A model generated the notes under the pieces. It saw nothing but the letters and a program-made list of their open reading frames with translations. It had not been told where the DNA came from and did not search any database. The translations under genes and the position numbers were made by a program. From JAIOQA01 sp035493675 (GTDB lineage Bacteria > Myxococcota_A > Polyangia > Haliangiales > Haliangiaceae), in contig DATJIA010000322.1 in the NCBI GenBank assembly GCA_035493675.1, positions 1 to 60,730 of the forward strand: a DNA stretch of 60,730 nt, given 5' to 3'. Positions 32,540 through 41,083 of this stretch are shown piece after piece (the first letter of the stretch is position 1; every line of letters starts with the position of its first letter).

Positions 32540-33648
32540 CGGTGGCGTGCGGCCTCTTCGCCGCGTAGATCGTCGTCGGTGCGCCAGCGGAACTTCTTGG
32601 CGAGCGCCGGATCGCCTTCCTCGAAGATCAGATCGGCGATCAGGTCGCCGAGGATCGGCGCGAACTTGAACGCGTGGCCGCTGCCGCCGGTCGCGACCGC
32701 GACGTCCGCGCGCGCCGGGTGGCGCGCGATCCAGAAGTGCTCGTCGCGGGTGTCGCCGTAGACGCAGAGCCGGCGAAAGACGATCGGCGCGTCGATCAGG
32801 TCGGGGAACGCGTCCGCGACGAACGTGTGGAGCGCGGCTTCGTGCGCGGGCGAGACGACGCGCTCGTCGTCGCTCGCGATCGCGACGCCGGTGCCGTGGT
32901 TCGCGATCTTGACGAGGCCGTCTTCGTTGGCCGGGAAACCGTACCAACCGGTGCGCGAGATGTCGGCGCCGAAGACCGGGAAGCGCGCGGCCTCGAAGCG
33001 CGACGGATCGCGCGGACGCAGGTGGAACACCGGCTGACCGACGGCGCGCAGGTGGCCGCGCAGCTCGGGGACGAGCGACGCCGCCCACGAGCCGTTGCAC
33101 ACGAGCAAGAGATCGCGATCGTGATCCAGGCTGTCGATCCGGCCTTGTTCGATCACGACGCCCTGTTCGCGCGCGTGCTGCGCGAGCGTCGCGACGACGT
33201 ACGACGCGCGCGCGAAGCCGCCGCTCTGGTTGAAGTAGCCGTCGACGTGCACGCCGCGGCGCCACGCGGGGAAGCGATCGGCGATCGCGTCGCCATCGAG
33301 GCGCGCGAGCGCGTGCCCGCGGCGCGCGAGGAGCTGGTAGCTCTCGTGCTCGAAGCCGCCCGGCGCCATCGGCGCGCGCGCGACGAACATCACGCCGGTC
33401 TCGACGAACGGCGGCCGCGGCCACGCGCGATTCCACGCGCGCCACCCGTCGAGCGCGCGCTCGCCCATGCTCGTGTAGTCGACGTCCGCGCCGTAATCGG
33501 CGCGCACGACCTTGGAGATGTCCGTCGACTCGGCGAGCGGGTGCGGGATCGGGCCGGGATCGACGAGCGTGACGTCGTGGCCGCGCGCGCGCAGCGCGAG
33601 CGCCGCGGTCACGCCGAAGATGCCGCCGCCGGCGACCAGGATGCGCAC
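32536..33648 (-). CDS. Monomeric sarcosine oxidase-type FAD oxidoreductase
   Basis: A 370-residue flavoenzyme of the DAO/MSOX family (sarcosine, N-methyltryptophan or pipecolate oxidase group). N-terminal FAD motif VAGGGIFGVTAALALRARGHDVTLVD, and near residue 292 the motif RLCVYGDTRDEHFWIARHP, in which the Cys aligns with the residue that carries covalently bound FAD in monomeric sarcosine oxidase. GGSGHAFKFAPILGDLIADL near 330 is the C-terminal signature. It would oxidise a secondary amine or N-methyl amino acid, producing hydrogen peroxide. Last gene of a minus-strand run, 14 bases after the alpha/beta hydrolase. The exact amine substrate is unknown. Confidence 0.85.
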   Translation of the reverse strand: MRILVAGGGIFGVTAALALRARGHDVTLVDPGPIPHPLAESTDISKVVRADYGADVDYTSMGERALDGWRAWNRAWPRPPFVETGVMFVARAPMAPGGFEHESYQLLARRGHALARLDGDAIADRFPAWRRGVHVDGYFNQSGGFARASYVVATLAQHAREQGVVIEQGRIDSLDHDRDLLLVCNGSWAASLVPELRGHLRAVGQPVFHLRPRDPSRFEAARFPVFGADISRTGWYGFPANEDGLVKIANHGTGVAIASDDERVVSPAHEAALHTFVADAFPDLIDAPIVFRRLCVYGDTRDEHFWIARHPARADVAVATGGSGHAFKFAPILGDLIADLIFEEGDPALAKKFRWRTDDDLRGEEAARHR

Positions 33649-33662
33649 GGATCGATCCTAGC

Positions 33663-34388
33663 TCAGGCCTGGCTCAGATACGCGCGCGCTCGCGCGGCGA
33701 GCTCGTGCGGGCGATCGAGCGTGAGCGCGTGACCGGCGTCCTCGACCCGCTCGACCACGCCGCGCGGGCAATCGCGCGCGAGATCCTCGATCTCGGCGAG
33801 CGGGTCGCGCGCGCCGAACAAGAGGAGCGCGTCGCGATCGAGGTGCGGCGCGCGGTGGCGCGCGGCGGCGAGCGCGAGGATCGCGAGCTCGCGCCGGCGC
33901 GGGGGCGTCGCGCGCAAGACGCGATCGACGTCCGGATCGATCGGGCGCGTGACCAGCGCCTGCGCCATGCAGCGCTCGGGCGCGCGGCCTGCGATGCAGC
34001 GCGCGGCCTTCGCGAGCGTCGCGATCGCGCGCAGCGACAGCCCGCGCGGCGACGGCACCGTCGACGCGAGGATCAGACGATCGACGCGCGCCGGCTCGTC
34101 GTGTGCGAGCCACGACGCGACCATGCCGCCGAGCGACTCGCCGTAGACGTGCGCGCGATCGATCGCGAAGCGGTCGAGGACCGCGCGCGCGTCGCGCGCC
34201 ATCGCGCGCGTGGTCGTCGTGATCGGCGCCGGGCTCGAACGCCCGACGCCGCGCGGATCGAAGACGATCACGCGATAGCGCTCCGCCAGATCGTCGGCGA
34301 ATGCGCCCCACAGGGCCATCGTGCCGCCGAGCGGACCGACGAGCAGCAGCGGCGAGCCGGCACCGCGCGCCGCGGCGTCGATCAACAC
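33663..34388 (-). CDS. Alpha/beta hydrolase
   Basis: A 241-residue alpha/beta-hydrolase: oxyanion region GPLGGTMALWG (residues 17-27), PRGVGRS, the nucleophile elbow GESLGG near residue 83-88, the acid FGARDPL near 190-196 and the catalytic His in GHALTLDRP near 217. No signal peptide, so it is cytosolic. GTG 34388 overlaps the stop of the acyltransferase gene (GTGTTGA), so the two are coupled. The family includes 3-oxoadipate enol-lactonase-like and lipase-like enzymes. Substrate cannot be told. Pairing with a phospholipid-type acyltransferase hints at lipid ester turnover (inference). Confidence 0.82.
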   Translation of the reverse strand: MLIDAAARGAGSPLLLVGPLGGTMALWGAFADDLAERYRVIVFDPRGVGRSSPAPITTTTRAMARDARAVLDRFAIDRAHVYGESLGGMVASWLAHDEPARVDRLILASTVPSPRGLSLRAIATLAKAARCIAGRAPERCMAQALVTRPIDPDVDRVLRATPPRRRELAILALAAARHRAPHLDRDALLLFGARDPLAEIEDLARDCPRGVVERVEDAGHALTLDRPHELAARARAYLSQA

Positions 34389-35143
34389 ATCGCCTCCATC
34401 GCGTCTTGCATCGCGCGCTCGACGCGCCCGGCGGCGTCGTCCGCGTCCTCGTCGGGCGCGATCGTGATCGGCGGCAAGACGCGCAGCGAGATCGCGAACG
34501 GCAGCGGCAGGTACGGCAGCCACGGTCCGAGCGCGAGGCCCCACGGCAGCGCGAGCGCGATCGGGAAGCGCTCGAGGCGCGCCCAGCGCGGCATGCGGAG
34601 CGCGCGCGCGATCGCCGCGCCCTCGGTCAGGATCATGCCGCTCGTGTGCGCGCCGCGCGCGACGATCGGGACGATCGGCACGCCGGCGTCGCGCGCGATC
34701 GCGGCGAACCCGCGGCGCGGGCGGATCACGACCTCGTGGCGCCGCGCGAACGACCGATACGCGTCGAGATCGCCGCCGGGATAGACGAGCACCTTCGCGC
34801 CGGCGGCGAGCGCGCGCCGCGCGTTGTCGCGGGTCGCGCGGATCGCGCCGAACCGCTGCAGGACCGATCCGATCGGCGTCGCCTGCTGCATGACGAAGTC
34901 GTGGGCGAGCGCGTACAGCGGCGCGTCGGGGCCGAGGCGCCGCCACAGCATCGACACCGTGCACGCGAGATCGGGCCCGAGGATCCCGCCGTTGTGGTTC
35001 GCGACCAGGAGCGCCGGGCCGTCGGGGAGCGCGGCGCCGTCGACGCGCAGCCGGTGATACCGCGCGGCGATCCACTCGAGCCCGGGCAGCGCGCGCGCGA
35101 TCAGCTTCGGATCGCGGCGATCGAGCGCGTCGGGATCGAACAC
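34382..35143 (-). CDS. PlsC/DAGAT-type lysophospholipid acyltransferase
   Basis: A 253-residue acyltransferase. The catalytic-type motif appears as ANHNGGILGPD (residues about 48-58), the variant HxxxxD found in DAGAT-like lysophospholipid acyltransferases, and the substrate motif YPGGDLDAYRSFARRHEV near 122-140 matches the second block of that group. A hydrophobic stretch near 195-225 (ALALPWGLALGPWLPYLPLPFAISL) is typical of membrane contact. It would transfer an acyl chain from acyl-CoA to a lyso-lipid or sterol-like alcohol. GTG 35143 is 8 bases after the upstream pentein stop. Overlaps the hydrolase gene. Confidence 0.8.
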   Translation of the reverse strand: MFDPDALDRRDPKLIARALPGLEWIAARYHRLRVDGAALPDGPALLVANHNGGILGPDLACTVSMLWRRLGPDAPLYALAHDFVMQQATPIGSVLQRFGAIRATRDNARRALAAGAKVLVYPGGDLDAYRSFARRHEVVIRPRRGFAAIARDAGVPIVPIVARGAHTSGMILTEGAAIARALRMPRWARLERFPIALALPWGLALGPWLPYLPLPFAISLRVLPPITIAPDEDADDAAGRVERAMQDAMEAMC

Positions 35144-35151
35144 GCAGAAGT

Positions 35152-36273
35152 CTAGCGCGCCAGCACGTTCACGAGGCAGCCGAGCGATCCGTTGAGCGTG
35201 TAGATCGGCGCGACGTCGATCGGGCGGACCTCGAATCCGTGCGCTTCGTAGAAGGCGCGCGCCGCACGATCCAGCGCGGGCTGGCGATAGGTCGGCAGGT
35301 AGACGACGGGCCCGCGGTCGGAGCGATCGAACAGCGCGTTGGTGTACGTGACGTACGAGCCGGCGCCTTTCAACACCAGCGCGGGCACGCGCACGACGTG
35401 GAAGCCCTGCGCGGTGAGGAGCGCGGCCGCGCGATCGAAGCGCGCCGCCTCGGCCTCGACGTCGTCGAGGGCGATCGGTGCGTGCGCGGGATCGAGCGCG
35501 TAGAGCGCGGCGCCGGCGCGCTCGTCGCCGACCGCGATCGTCTCGTCGTCGAGCGGCACCATGTACATCATGATGTGGTGCCGCGGGACGTCGCCGACCG
35601 CGTCGCCGAGCCAGACGATCCGCTGCGCGAGGTGGCGCGCGAGCGCGTCCTCGATCGACGCGCGATCGCCGGCGGTGCCGCGGCCGACGTTGCGGCCGAT
35701 CAGGTTCGCGTCGGCGAACACGAGGCGCGGCGTCGCGGCGAGGTCGCCGCCCTCGAAGACGATCTCGGCCGTGCGCGGATCGCCGCCGTCGAGCGCGCGC
35801 GACATCGCGCGCGGCGCGAGCTGATCGCCGGCGCGCGCGCGGAAGTGGGTCTCGATCATCGGCGGCGCGAGCACGTGCGTCGCGCCGTCGTCGTCGACCA
35901 GCGCCGCGAAGCGATCGCGCGACCACGTGCTGATCGCGGGCGCGCCGACGACGACGGCGTGGAAGCGATCGAGATGATCGATCCGCGCGCGCTTCATCTG
36001 CGCGACGAAGCGATCGAAGTCGCGCGCGTTCGCGACCTCGACCTCGACCCGGACGCGCGCGGGCAGGGCCGCGAACAGCTGCGTCCACACGCCGAGCGCG
36101 ACCTTGTCGGAGGCCGGCGCGTACTGGATCGCGATGTGCGACAGCGGCGCGCTCGCGTCCTCGGCGACCAGGCGCGTCGTCACGCGACGAGGGCCGCGGG
36201 CGAACGCCGCGAGCCACACGACCGCGAGCGCCGCGACGAAGCCCGCGATCACGCTGGCGAGGAGGCGGCGCAT
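35152..36273 (-). CDS. Membrane-anchored pentein (arginine/agmatine deiminase-like)
   Basis: A 373-residue protein with one N-terminal membrane anchor (MRRLLASVIAGFVAALAVVWLAAF) and a guanidine-modifying (pentein) fold. Supporting motifs are WSRDRF (near 118), FEGGDLAATPRLVF (near 172), HHIMMYMVPLDDETIAVGD (near 230) and NGSLGCLVNVL at the C-terminus, where the Cys would be the nucleophile. These align by eye with agmatine or peptidylarginine deiminases. Export of such an enzyme to the periplasm is unusual. ATG 36273 is chosen, although GTG 36276 adds one codon. It is 5-8 bases from its neighbours in the operon, following a secreted protein and preceding the acyltransferase. Confidence 0.65.
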   Translation of the reverse strand: MRRLLASVIAGFVAALAVVWLAAFARGPRRVTTRLVAEDASAPLSHIAIQYAPASDKVALGVWTQLFAALPARVRVEVEVANARDFDRFVAQMKRARIDHLDRFHAVVVGAPAISTWSRDRFAALVDDDGATHVLAPPMIETHFRARAGDQLAPRAMSRALDGGDPRTAEIVFEGGDLAATPRLVFADANLIGRNVGRGTAGDRASIEDALARHLAQRIVWLGDAVGDVPRHHIMMYMVPLDDETIAVGDERAGAALYALDPAHAPIALDDVEAEAARFDRAAALLTAQGFHVVRVPALVLKGAGSYVTYTNALFDRSDRGPVVYLPTYRQPALDRAARAFYEAHGFEVRPIDVAPIYTLNGSLGCLVNVLAR

Positions 36274-36281
36274 CACGACGC

Positions 36282-37187
36282 TCAGTTCCGCGCGACGCTC
36301 GGGGTCGGCTCGCCGGCGACGAGCTCGATCTCGCGCACGTCCATCGCGCCGCCGCCCGACGCGTGCGCGTCGGCGAGGATCGCGACCTTGGTGACGCCCT
36401 CGGCCGGCGTGATCGTGAAGCGCTGCACGCGCGACGCGCCGGGCGCGAGCGCGTCTTCATCTCCGTCGTTGCCTTGCGCCTCGACCGTGAAGTCGTTGTT
36501 CTCGCCCGCGAACATGCCGCCCATCGGGTCGTAGTCGAGGTTCCGGCTGGAGCCGAGCTCGACGTAGATGTTCTCGATCGGCTTCTTGGTCGTGTTGGTC
36601 ACGCGCACCGCGACGACGAACGGTGCGCCGGGCGCGGGCGGCGCCGCCGGCGGCTCGATCGCGAGCCCGAAGCGATTGCCGGTCCACGTCGCGACGCCGA
36701 TCACCGCGGAGTGACCGTCGTCGTCGTAGAGGATCCGCGACGGCGGATGCAGCTTCGACGGCGTCACCTGCACGTCGAACCACGACATCATGCCGGGATC
36801 GCCGCGATGGCCGAGGTGGAACGACGCGACCGTCGGCGCGCCGCCGCCGGGGACCGCGTGCACGATCACGCTGCGCCGCCCGACGACGACCGGCGGGATC
36901 GGGACGCGCTCGTCGCCCATGCCTTCGTCCTCGAGCGCGGTGAGATCGAGCGCGACGTCGCGCTCCATGTCGGCGGTGCCGACCAGCGAGACCTTGACCT
37001 CGTCGCCGGCGGTCATGATGCCGCGATCGAGATCGACCGTGATCTTCGAGCTGCCGACCGTCAGCGTGCGCTGCGCCGGTCGCGTGAGCGCGCCGTCGGC
37101 GGGGATGTCGGCCTCGGTCGCCCGCCACGCGACCGATGCGAAGAAGACGAAGCTCGCCGAGAACCCGATCACCGTGGTCGCGCGCAT
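36282..37187 (-). CDS. Secreted protein of unknown function with beta-sandwich domain
   Basis: A 301-residue exported protein with signal peptide MRATTVIGFSASFVFFASVAW. The middle (about 45-150) and C-terminal (about 185-290) parts look like immunoglobulin-like or CARDB-like beta domains: PFVVAVRVTNTTKKPIENIYVEL is a typical opening strand, and the C-terminal strands run FTITPAEGVTKVAILADAH. No enzyme motif is seen and I do not recognise a named family. It is 42 bases downstream of the FHA-sigma54 activator gene and 8 bases upstream of the pentein gene, so it probably acts with the latter at the envelope. Confidence 0.65.
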   Translation of the reverse strand: MRATTVIGFSASFVFFASVAWRATEADIPADGALTRPAQRTLTVGSSKITVDLDRGIMTAGDEVKVSLVGTADMERDVALDLTALEDEGMGDERVPIPPVVVGRRSVIVHAVPGGGAPTVASFHLGHRGDPGMMSWFDVQVTPSKLHPPSRILYDDDGHSAVIGVATWTGNRFGLAIEPPAAPPAPGAPFVVAVRVTNTTKKPIENIYVELGSSRNLDYDPMGGMFAGENNDFTVEAQGNDGDEDALAPGASRVQRFTITPAEGVTKVAILADAHASGGGAMDVREIELVAGEPTPSVARN

Positions 37188-37229
37188 GGAGAGATCACGC
37201 CCCGCGCGCGCGAACCATTCCCGGGTTCG

Positions 37230-39008
37230 CTACCCCTTGCGAGGCCTCGGGATTCCGAACGCGTCCATCTTGGTCTGGAGCGTGTTGCGCGAGATGCCGA
37301 GCATGCGCGCGGCGCGGGTCTGGTTGCCGCCGCAGGCGCCGAGCGCGTCCGCGATCCGGCGCGCCTCGAGCCGCGCGACCTCGCCGCGCAGGGTCTCGTC
37401 GCCGATCGCGGCGACGGGCGCCATCGGCATCGTCGGGCGCGAGCGCCGCTGCGTCTCCGGATCCGCGTCGTCCTTCGCGAACGGGCCGGTGATCGTGCCG
37501 TCGAGCTCCGACAGCGCGAGGTGCTCGACGCCGAGCGGTCCGTCGCCGCACAGCAGCACCGCGCGCTCGATCGCGTTCTTCAGCTCGCGGACGTTGCCGG
37601 GCCAGCCGTGCGCGCGCAGCACCGCGCGCGCCGCTTCGGTGACGGCCGGAGGGCGGCGCGACGCCGACGCGGCCGCGCGCACGACGAACGCATCGATCAA
37701 CCCGTCGATCTCGTCCTTGCGCTCGCGCAGCGGCGGCAGCTCGATCGTGACGCCGGCGAGGCGGAAGTAGAGATCGCGGCGGAAGCGGCCGGCGCCGATG
37801 TCGGCCTCGAGCGATCGATTGGTCGCGGCGACGAAGCGCACGTCGACGGTGTTGCCGCTGATCGCGCCGACGCGCGTGACCACGCGATCCTCGAGCACGC
37901 GCAAGAGCTTCGCCTGCAGGGCGATCGGCAGATCGCCGACCTCGTCGAGGAACAAGGTGCCGCCGTTGGCGGTCTCGATCAGGCCGGGCTTCGCCGCGAC
38001 CGCGCCGGTGAACGCGCCGCGCTCGTGCCCGAACAGCTCGCTCTCGAGCAGCTGCTCGCCGAGCGCCGCGCAGTTGATCCGCACGAACGGCTTGCGCGCG
38101 CGCGACGACAACCGATGGATCATCTCGGCGCACAGCTCCTTGCCGACGCCGGTCTCGCCGCGGATCAGGACCGACAGCGCGGAGCCGGCGATCTGCTCGA
38201 CCAGCGCGCGCACGCGATCCATCACGAGCCCGCCGCCGGGCGCGCGCAGCGCGGTCCACGCGTGCGCGGACAGCTGCTCGGCGGTCGTGCCGTCGCGCGG
38301 CCACGCGGCGAGCCCGCACCGCGCGGTCATGCCGTTCGCGCGCAGCCGGTTGACGACGCGATCGATCACGGTGCGCGCCGCGGTCGCCGGCGTGTCGAGC
38401 AGCAAGAGCTGGAGCTGACCGTTGCCGCCGTCGGCGAACACGTCGGTCGTGCGCAAGGCGGTCTCGATCGCGGCGCGCAGCGCGTCCGGATCGTCGGCGG
38501 GCTCGACGGTCACGCGCGCGAACGCGAACGGCTGGCCGTTGCGCGTCGATCGCGCGCACTCCTCGGCGAGCCGTCCGTCGAGCAGCGTGCCGCGCCAGGT
38601 GCGCCCGGCGCCGCTGGTCGCGCCGCGCTGCACGACGACGACGGCGTCGCCGATCTGGAACGCGTCGCCGGGCCCGACCTCCATCGACATGCGATCGGCG
38701 AGGCGCTCGCCGTGCAGGCGCGTGCCGTTGGTGCTGCCGAGATCGCGCAGCGTCATCGGCATGAGCGAGAGCTCCGCGTGCTGGCGCGAGACCGACGGGT
38801 GATCGATCACGACGTCGCACGCGTGGGATCGACCGATGATCACCGCGCGCGCGTCGCCGAGCGGGTGCGAGCTCACCGCGCCCTGGACCGTGACGAGCAG
38901 CGAGAGCTCCGCGTCGTCGTCGGCTGCGACCAGAACGTCGGTGTCGATATCCACGGGTTCGTCCTCGTGACGCACTACGTCGGCGCCATCCTGCGTAGGT
39001 TTCCCCAC
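37230..39008 (-). CDS. FHA-domain sigma54-dependent transcriptional activator
   Basis: A 592-residue activator from GTG 39008, or 574 residues from GTG 38954. An N-terminal FHA domain (about 40-120: VIIGRSHACDVVIDHPSVSRQHAEL, LRDLGSTNGTRLHGERL) reads phosphothreonine signals. A degenerate middle region follows, then the AAA+ sigma54 domain (Walker A GETGVGKE, the sigma54-contact loop GAFTGA intact, Walker B GGTLFLDEVGDLP, second homology WPGNVRELKN). A C-terminal Fis-type HTH (ACGGNQTRAARMLGISRNTLQTKM) binds DNA. FHA-linked sigma54 activators are common in myxobacteria and are driven by Ser/Thr kinases. One such kinase is encoded at 44189. It may control its own downstream run (37187 to 32536), 42 bases away. 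Confidence 0.9.
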   Translation of the reverse strand: MGKPTQDGADVVRHEDEPVDIDTDVLVAADDDAELSLLVTVQGAVSSHPLGDARAVIIGRSHACDVVIDHPSVSRQHAELSLMPMTLRDLGSTNGTRLHGERLADRMSMEVGPGDAFQIGDAVVVVQRGATSGAGRTWRGTLLDGRLAEECARSTRNGQPFAFARVTVEPADDPDALRAAIETALRTTDVFADGGNGQLQLLLLDTPATAARTVIDRVVNRLRANGMTARCGLAAWPRDGTTAEQLSAHAWTALRAPGGGLVMDRVRALVEQIAGSALSVLIRGETGVGKELCAEMIHRLSSRARKPFVRINCAALGEQLLESELFGHERGAFTGAVAAKPGLIETANGGTLFLDEVGDLPIALQAKLLRVLEDRVVTRVGAISGNTVDVRFVAATNRSLEADIGAGRFRRDLYFRLAGVTIELPPLRERKDEIDGLIDAFVVRAAASASRRPPAVTEAARAVLRAHGWPGNVRELKNAIERAVLLCGDGPLGVEHLALSELDGTITGPFAKDDADPETQRRSRPTMPMAPVAAIGDETLRGEVARLEARRIADALGACGGNQTRAARMLGISRNTLQTKMDAFGIPRPRKG

Positions 39009-39266
39009 CTCGTCATTCCTGTGATCATCACCCCCGATCACAGCGGGAAATCCACGATTACACGATGAGCCGAAGTTCGGGCTGAGAAATCGACGGAGCT
39101 TCGCGCCGTAGCACAGCAGTTGGGCAATCCGCTCAATCCCTACTTCGCTTCGAGTCGAACCAAAGTCGGTCCGGCCTTTCAAACCATCGAAATCAGGAAA
39201 TATCGAATCTGGTCCACTCCGTGAACTAGCCCACCTCCAGAACAACCGCTCATTCGGAGGTGAGAC

Positions 39267-40031
39267 ATGAAGATCGCGCTCGCGCTGATCCCGGCCGGAC
39301 TCCTCGTCGCTTGCAACGCGGATATCGGCATCACTCCCACCACCAGTGACGGCACCGAAGGGCTGACGCTCTCGGTCGCCACGCCCGAGCGGATCACCGG
39401 ATCGTATCTGGCCGACAGCGGATCGCAGATCCAGTTCGACGTCGCGCGCACCGGCGACGCGCTCTACATGGACGTGCGCACGGCGACGCACGTGCTCGTC
39501 CACGCCGAGACGACGGCGGACACGTACGTCTTCCACTACATGGACAACCGCCTGACGCTCTCCGTCGACAAGTCGTGGGTCGCCGAGGTGCAGGCCGAGG
39601 GCGACGACGGCCCCGCGATGCAGTCGACCGACGGCATGCACTTCGACGGCGATCGCAACGTGCTCGACGAGATGCTGACGCTGCCCGAGGTGAAAGACCT
39701 GCCGTGGCTGTCGCGCGCGCTCGGCGTGAAGGGCTTCACCGGCAAGGCGTATCCGGCCTCGTTGCCGCTGCACAAGATCGCGCGCCAGAGCGCCGACGCG
39801 CTCGCGATCAACGTGCCGCCGATCCAGGACTCGAGCGCGGAGTCGTTCTGCACGCGGCCGACCGCGAACGAGTGCTACGGCATGTGCGGTCCCGGCTGTA
39901 CGTGTTGGTCGTGGGTGTGCGGCGACTGTTGCTATCACAGCGGCTGCGCGAAGCACGACACCTGGTGCCGGCAGGGCCAGTGGTACTACTGCTACAACAT
40001 CACCGCGGTGATCGCGCTGTTCGGGTGCTGA
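39267..40031 (+). CDS. Cys-rich lipoprotein with phospholipase A2-like C-terminus
   Basis: A 254-residue exported lipoprotein (MKIALALIPAGLLVAC). The N-terminal domain (about 30-165) is beta-rich and unrecognised. The C-terminal 55 residues hold a dense Cys cluster, CGPGCTCWSWVCGDCCYH followed by GCAKHDTWC, in which CCYHSGCAKHD resembles the calcium-dependent secretory PLA2 active site (CCxxHDxC) with a His-Asp pair. Disulphides in the periplasm or outside are likely. ATG 39267 has a near-perfect GGAGGTGAG upstream, and the 5' intergenic region is AT-richer than average. Its stop overlaps the GTG of the trypsin-like protease (7 bases), suggesting coupled export of lipase and protease for predation or lysis (inference). 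Confidence 0.7.
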   Translation: MKIALALIPAGLLVACNADIGITPTTSDGTEGLTLSVATPERITGSYLADSGSQIQFDVARTGDALYMDVRTATHVLVHAETTADTYVFHYMDNRLTLSVDKSWVAEVQAEGDDGPAMQSTDGMHFDGDRNVLDEMLTLPEVKDLPWLSRALGVKGFTGKAYPASLPLHKIARQSADALAINVPPIQDSSAESFCTRPTANECYGMCGPGCTCWSWVCGDCCYHSGCAKHDTWCRQGQWYYCYNITAVIALFGC

Positions 40032-41083
40032 GCCTCCTGATCGTCGGCGGGATCGCGGCGAGCGATCCCGCGGTCGTCGCCCTCCAGCGCGGCGGCGAGC
40101 TGGTGTGCACCGGCTCGGTGATCGCGCCGCGCGCGATCCTCACCGCGGCGCACTGCGCGGGCGACGGCGTCACCGACGCCGTCGCCGACGGCGTTTCGGT
40201 GCACGTGATCGGCTGGCGCGTCGATCCGGACTTCGACGGCGCGACCCTCGATCACGACGTCGCGATCGCGATCGTCGATCCGCCGCTCGCGATCGCGCCG
40301 CTCGCGCTCGCCGACGATCCGGACGCGCTCGCGATCGGCGGCACGCTGCGGATCGTCGGCTACGGCTCGACCGGACCGGGCGACACGTCCGCGCCCGCGC
40401 GCCGCAGCGGCACGACGACGATCTCCGCGCTCGCGATCGATCGGATCGGGATCGCGAACGCGCCGTCGCAGACGTGCGAGGGCGACTCCGGCGGCCCCGC
40501 GCTGGCCGGCGACGTGATCGTCGGCGTCGCGTCGTCGGGCGAGGACACGTGCAGCATGGGCGCCTCGCACGCGCGGCTCGCGGCCTCGCGCGCGTTCGTG
40601 GTCGCGACGGTGGCGGCGATCGCCGACGGCGCCGCGCACGCGGGCGACCGCTGCGCGTACGACACGAACTGCGCGATCGGCGAAGGCCCGTGCGTCCCCG
40701 CGCTCGACGAGCCGCGCCTGTCGTTCTGCGCGCCCGCGTGCACCGGCGCGTGCCCCGGAGATCTGATGTGCGTCGAAGGGCGCTGTCGTCACGAGGCGCC
40801 GAGCCCGGGCGCGCTCGGCTCGGTGTGCGGATCGCGAGGCGACTGCGCGAGCGGGACCTGCCTCGCGCCCGCGAGCGGCGGCGCGTCGATGTGCACCGAC
40901 GTCTGCTTCCCCGATCTGCCGGGCCTGTGCCCGAGCGGGCTCACCTGCGAAGCCGCCGCCGGCGGCAAGGACGCGTGCTTCACGCCGGCATTCGCGTCGC
41001 ACGGCTGCAGCGCCGGCGGTGATCCGTCGCTGCTCTTCGCGATCGCGATCGCGATCGCGCTCACCAGCCGGTCACGCTCTTGA
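40025..41083 (+). CDS. Trypsin-like serine protease with MYXO-CTERM-like tail
   Basis: A 352-residue secreted S1-family protease from GTG 40025. The N-terminus LSLLIVGGIAASDP starts directly near the IVGG site that forms the mature N-terminus of trypsins. The catalytic triad is visible: H in TAAHC (near 41), D in DHDVAIAIV (near 77) and S in EGDSGGP (near 156). The C-terminal third is Cys-rich (about 210-325), and the end (HGCSAGGDPSLLFAIAIAIALTSRSRS) combines a Cys, a membrane helix and basic residues, like the MYXO-CTERM sorting signal of myxobacterial surface proteins. No classical signal peptide is seen, so export may rely on the upstream part. Overlaps the PLA2-like gene. Confidence 0.82.
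   Translation: MLSLLIVGGIAASDPAVVALQRGGELVCTGSVIAPRAILTAAHCAGDGVTDAVADGVSVHVIGWRVDPDFDGATLDHDVAIAIVDPPLAIAPLALADDPDALAIGGTLRIVGYGSTGPGDTSAPARRSGTTTISALAIDRIGIANAPSQTCEGDSGGPALAGDVIVGVASSGEDTCSMGASHARLAASRAFVVATVAAIADGAAHAGDRCAYDTNCAIGEGPCVPALDEPRLSFCAPACTGACPGDLMCVEGRCRHEAPSPGALGSVCGSRGDCASGTCLAPASGGASMCTDVCFPDLPGLCPSGLTCEAAAGGKDACFTPAFASHGCSAGGDPSLLFAIAIAIALTSRSRS

Noticed and set aside
37188..37229. Promoter between the FHA activator and the downstream run
   Set aside because: Only 42 bases, with no -24/-12 or -35/-10 pair that I could support.
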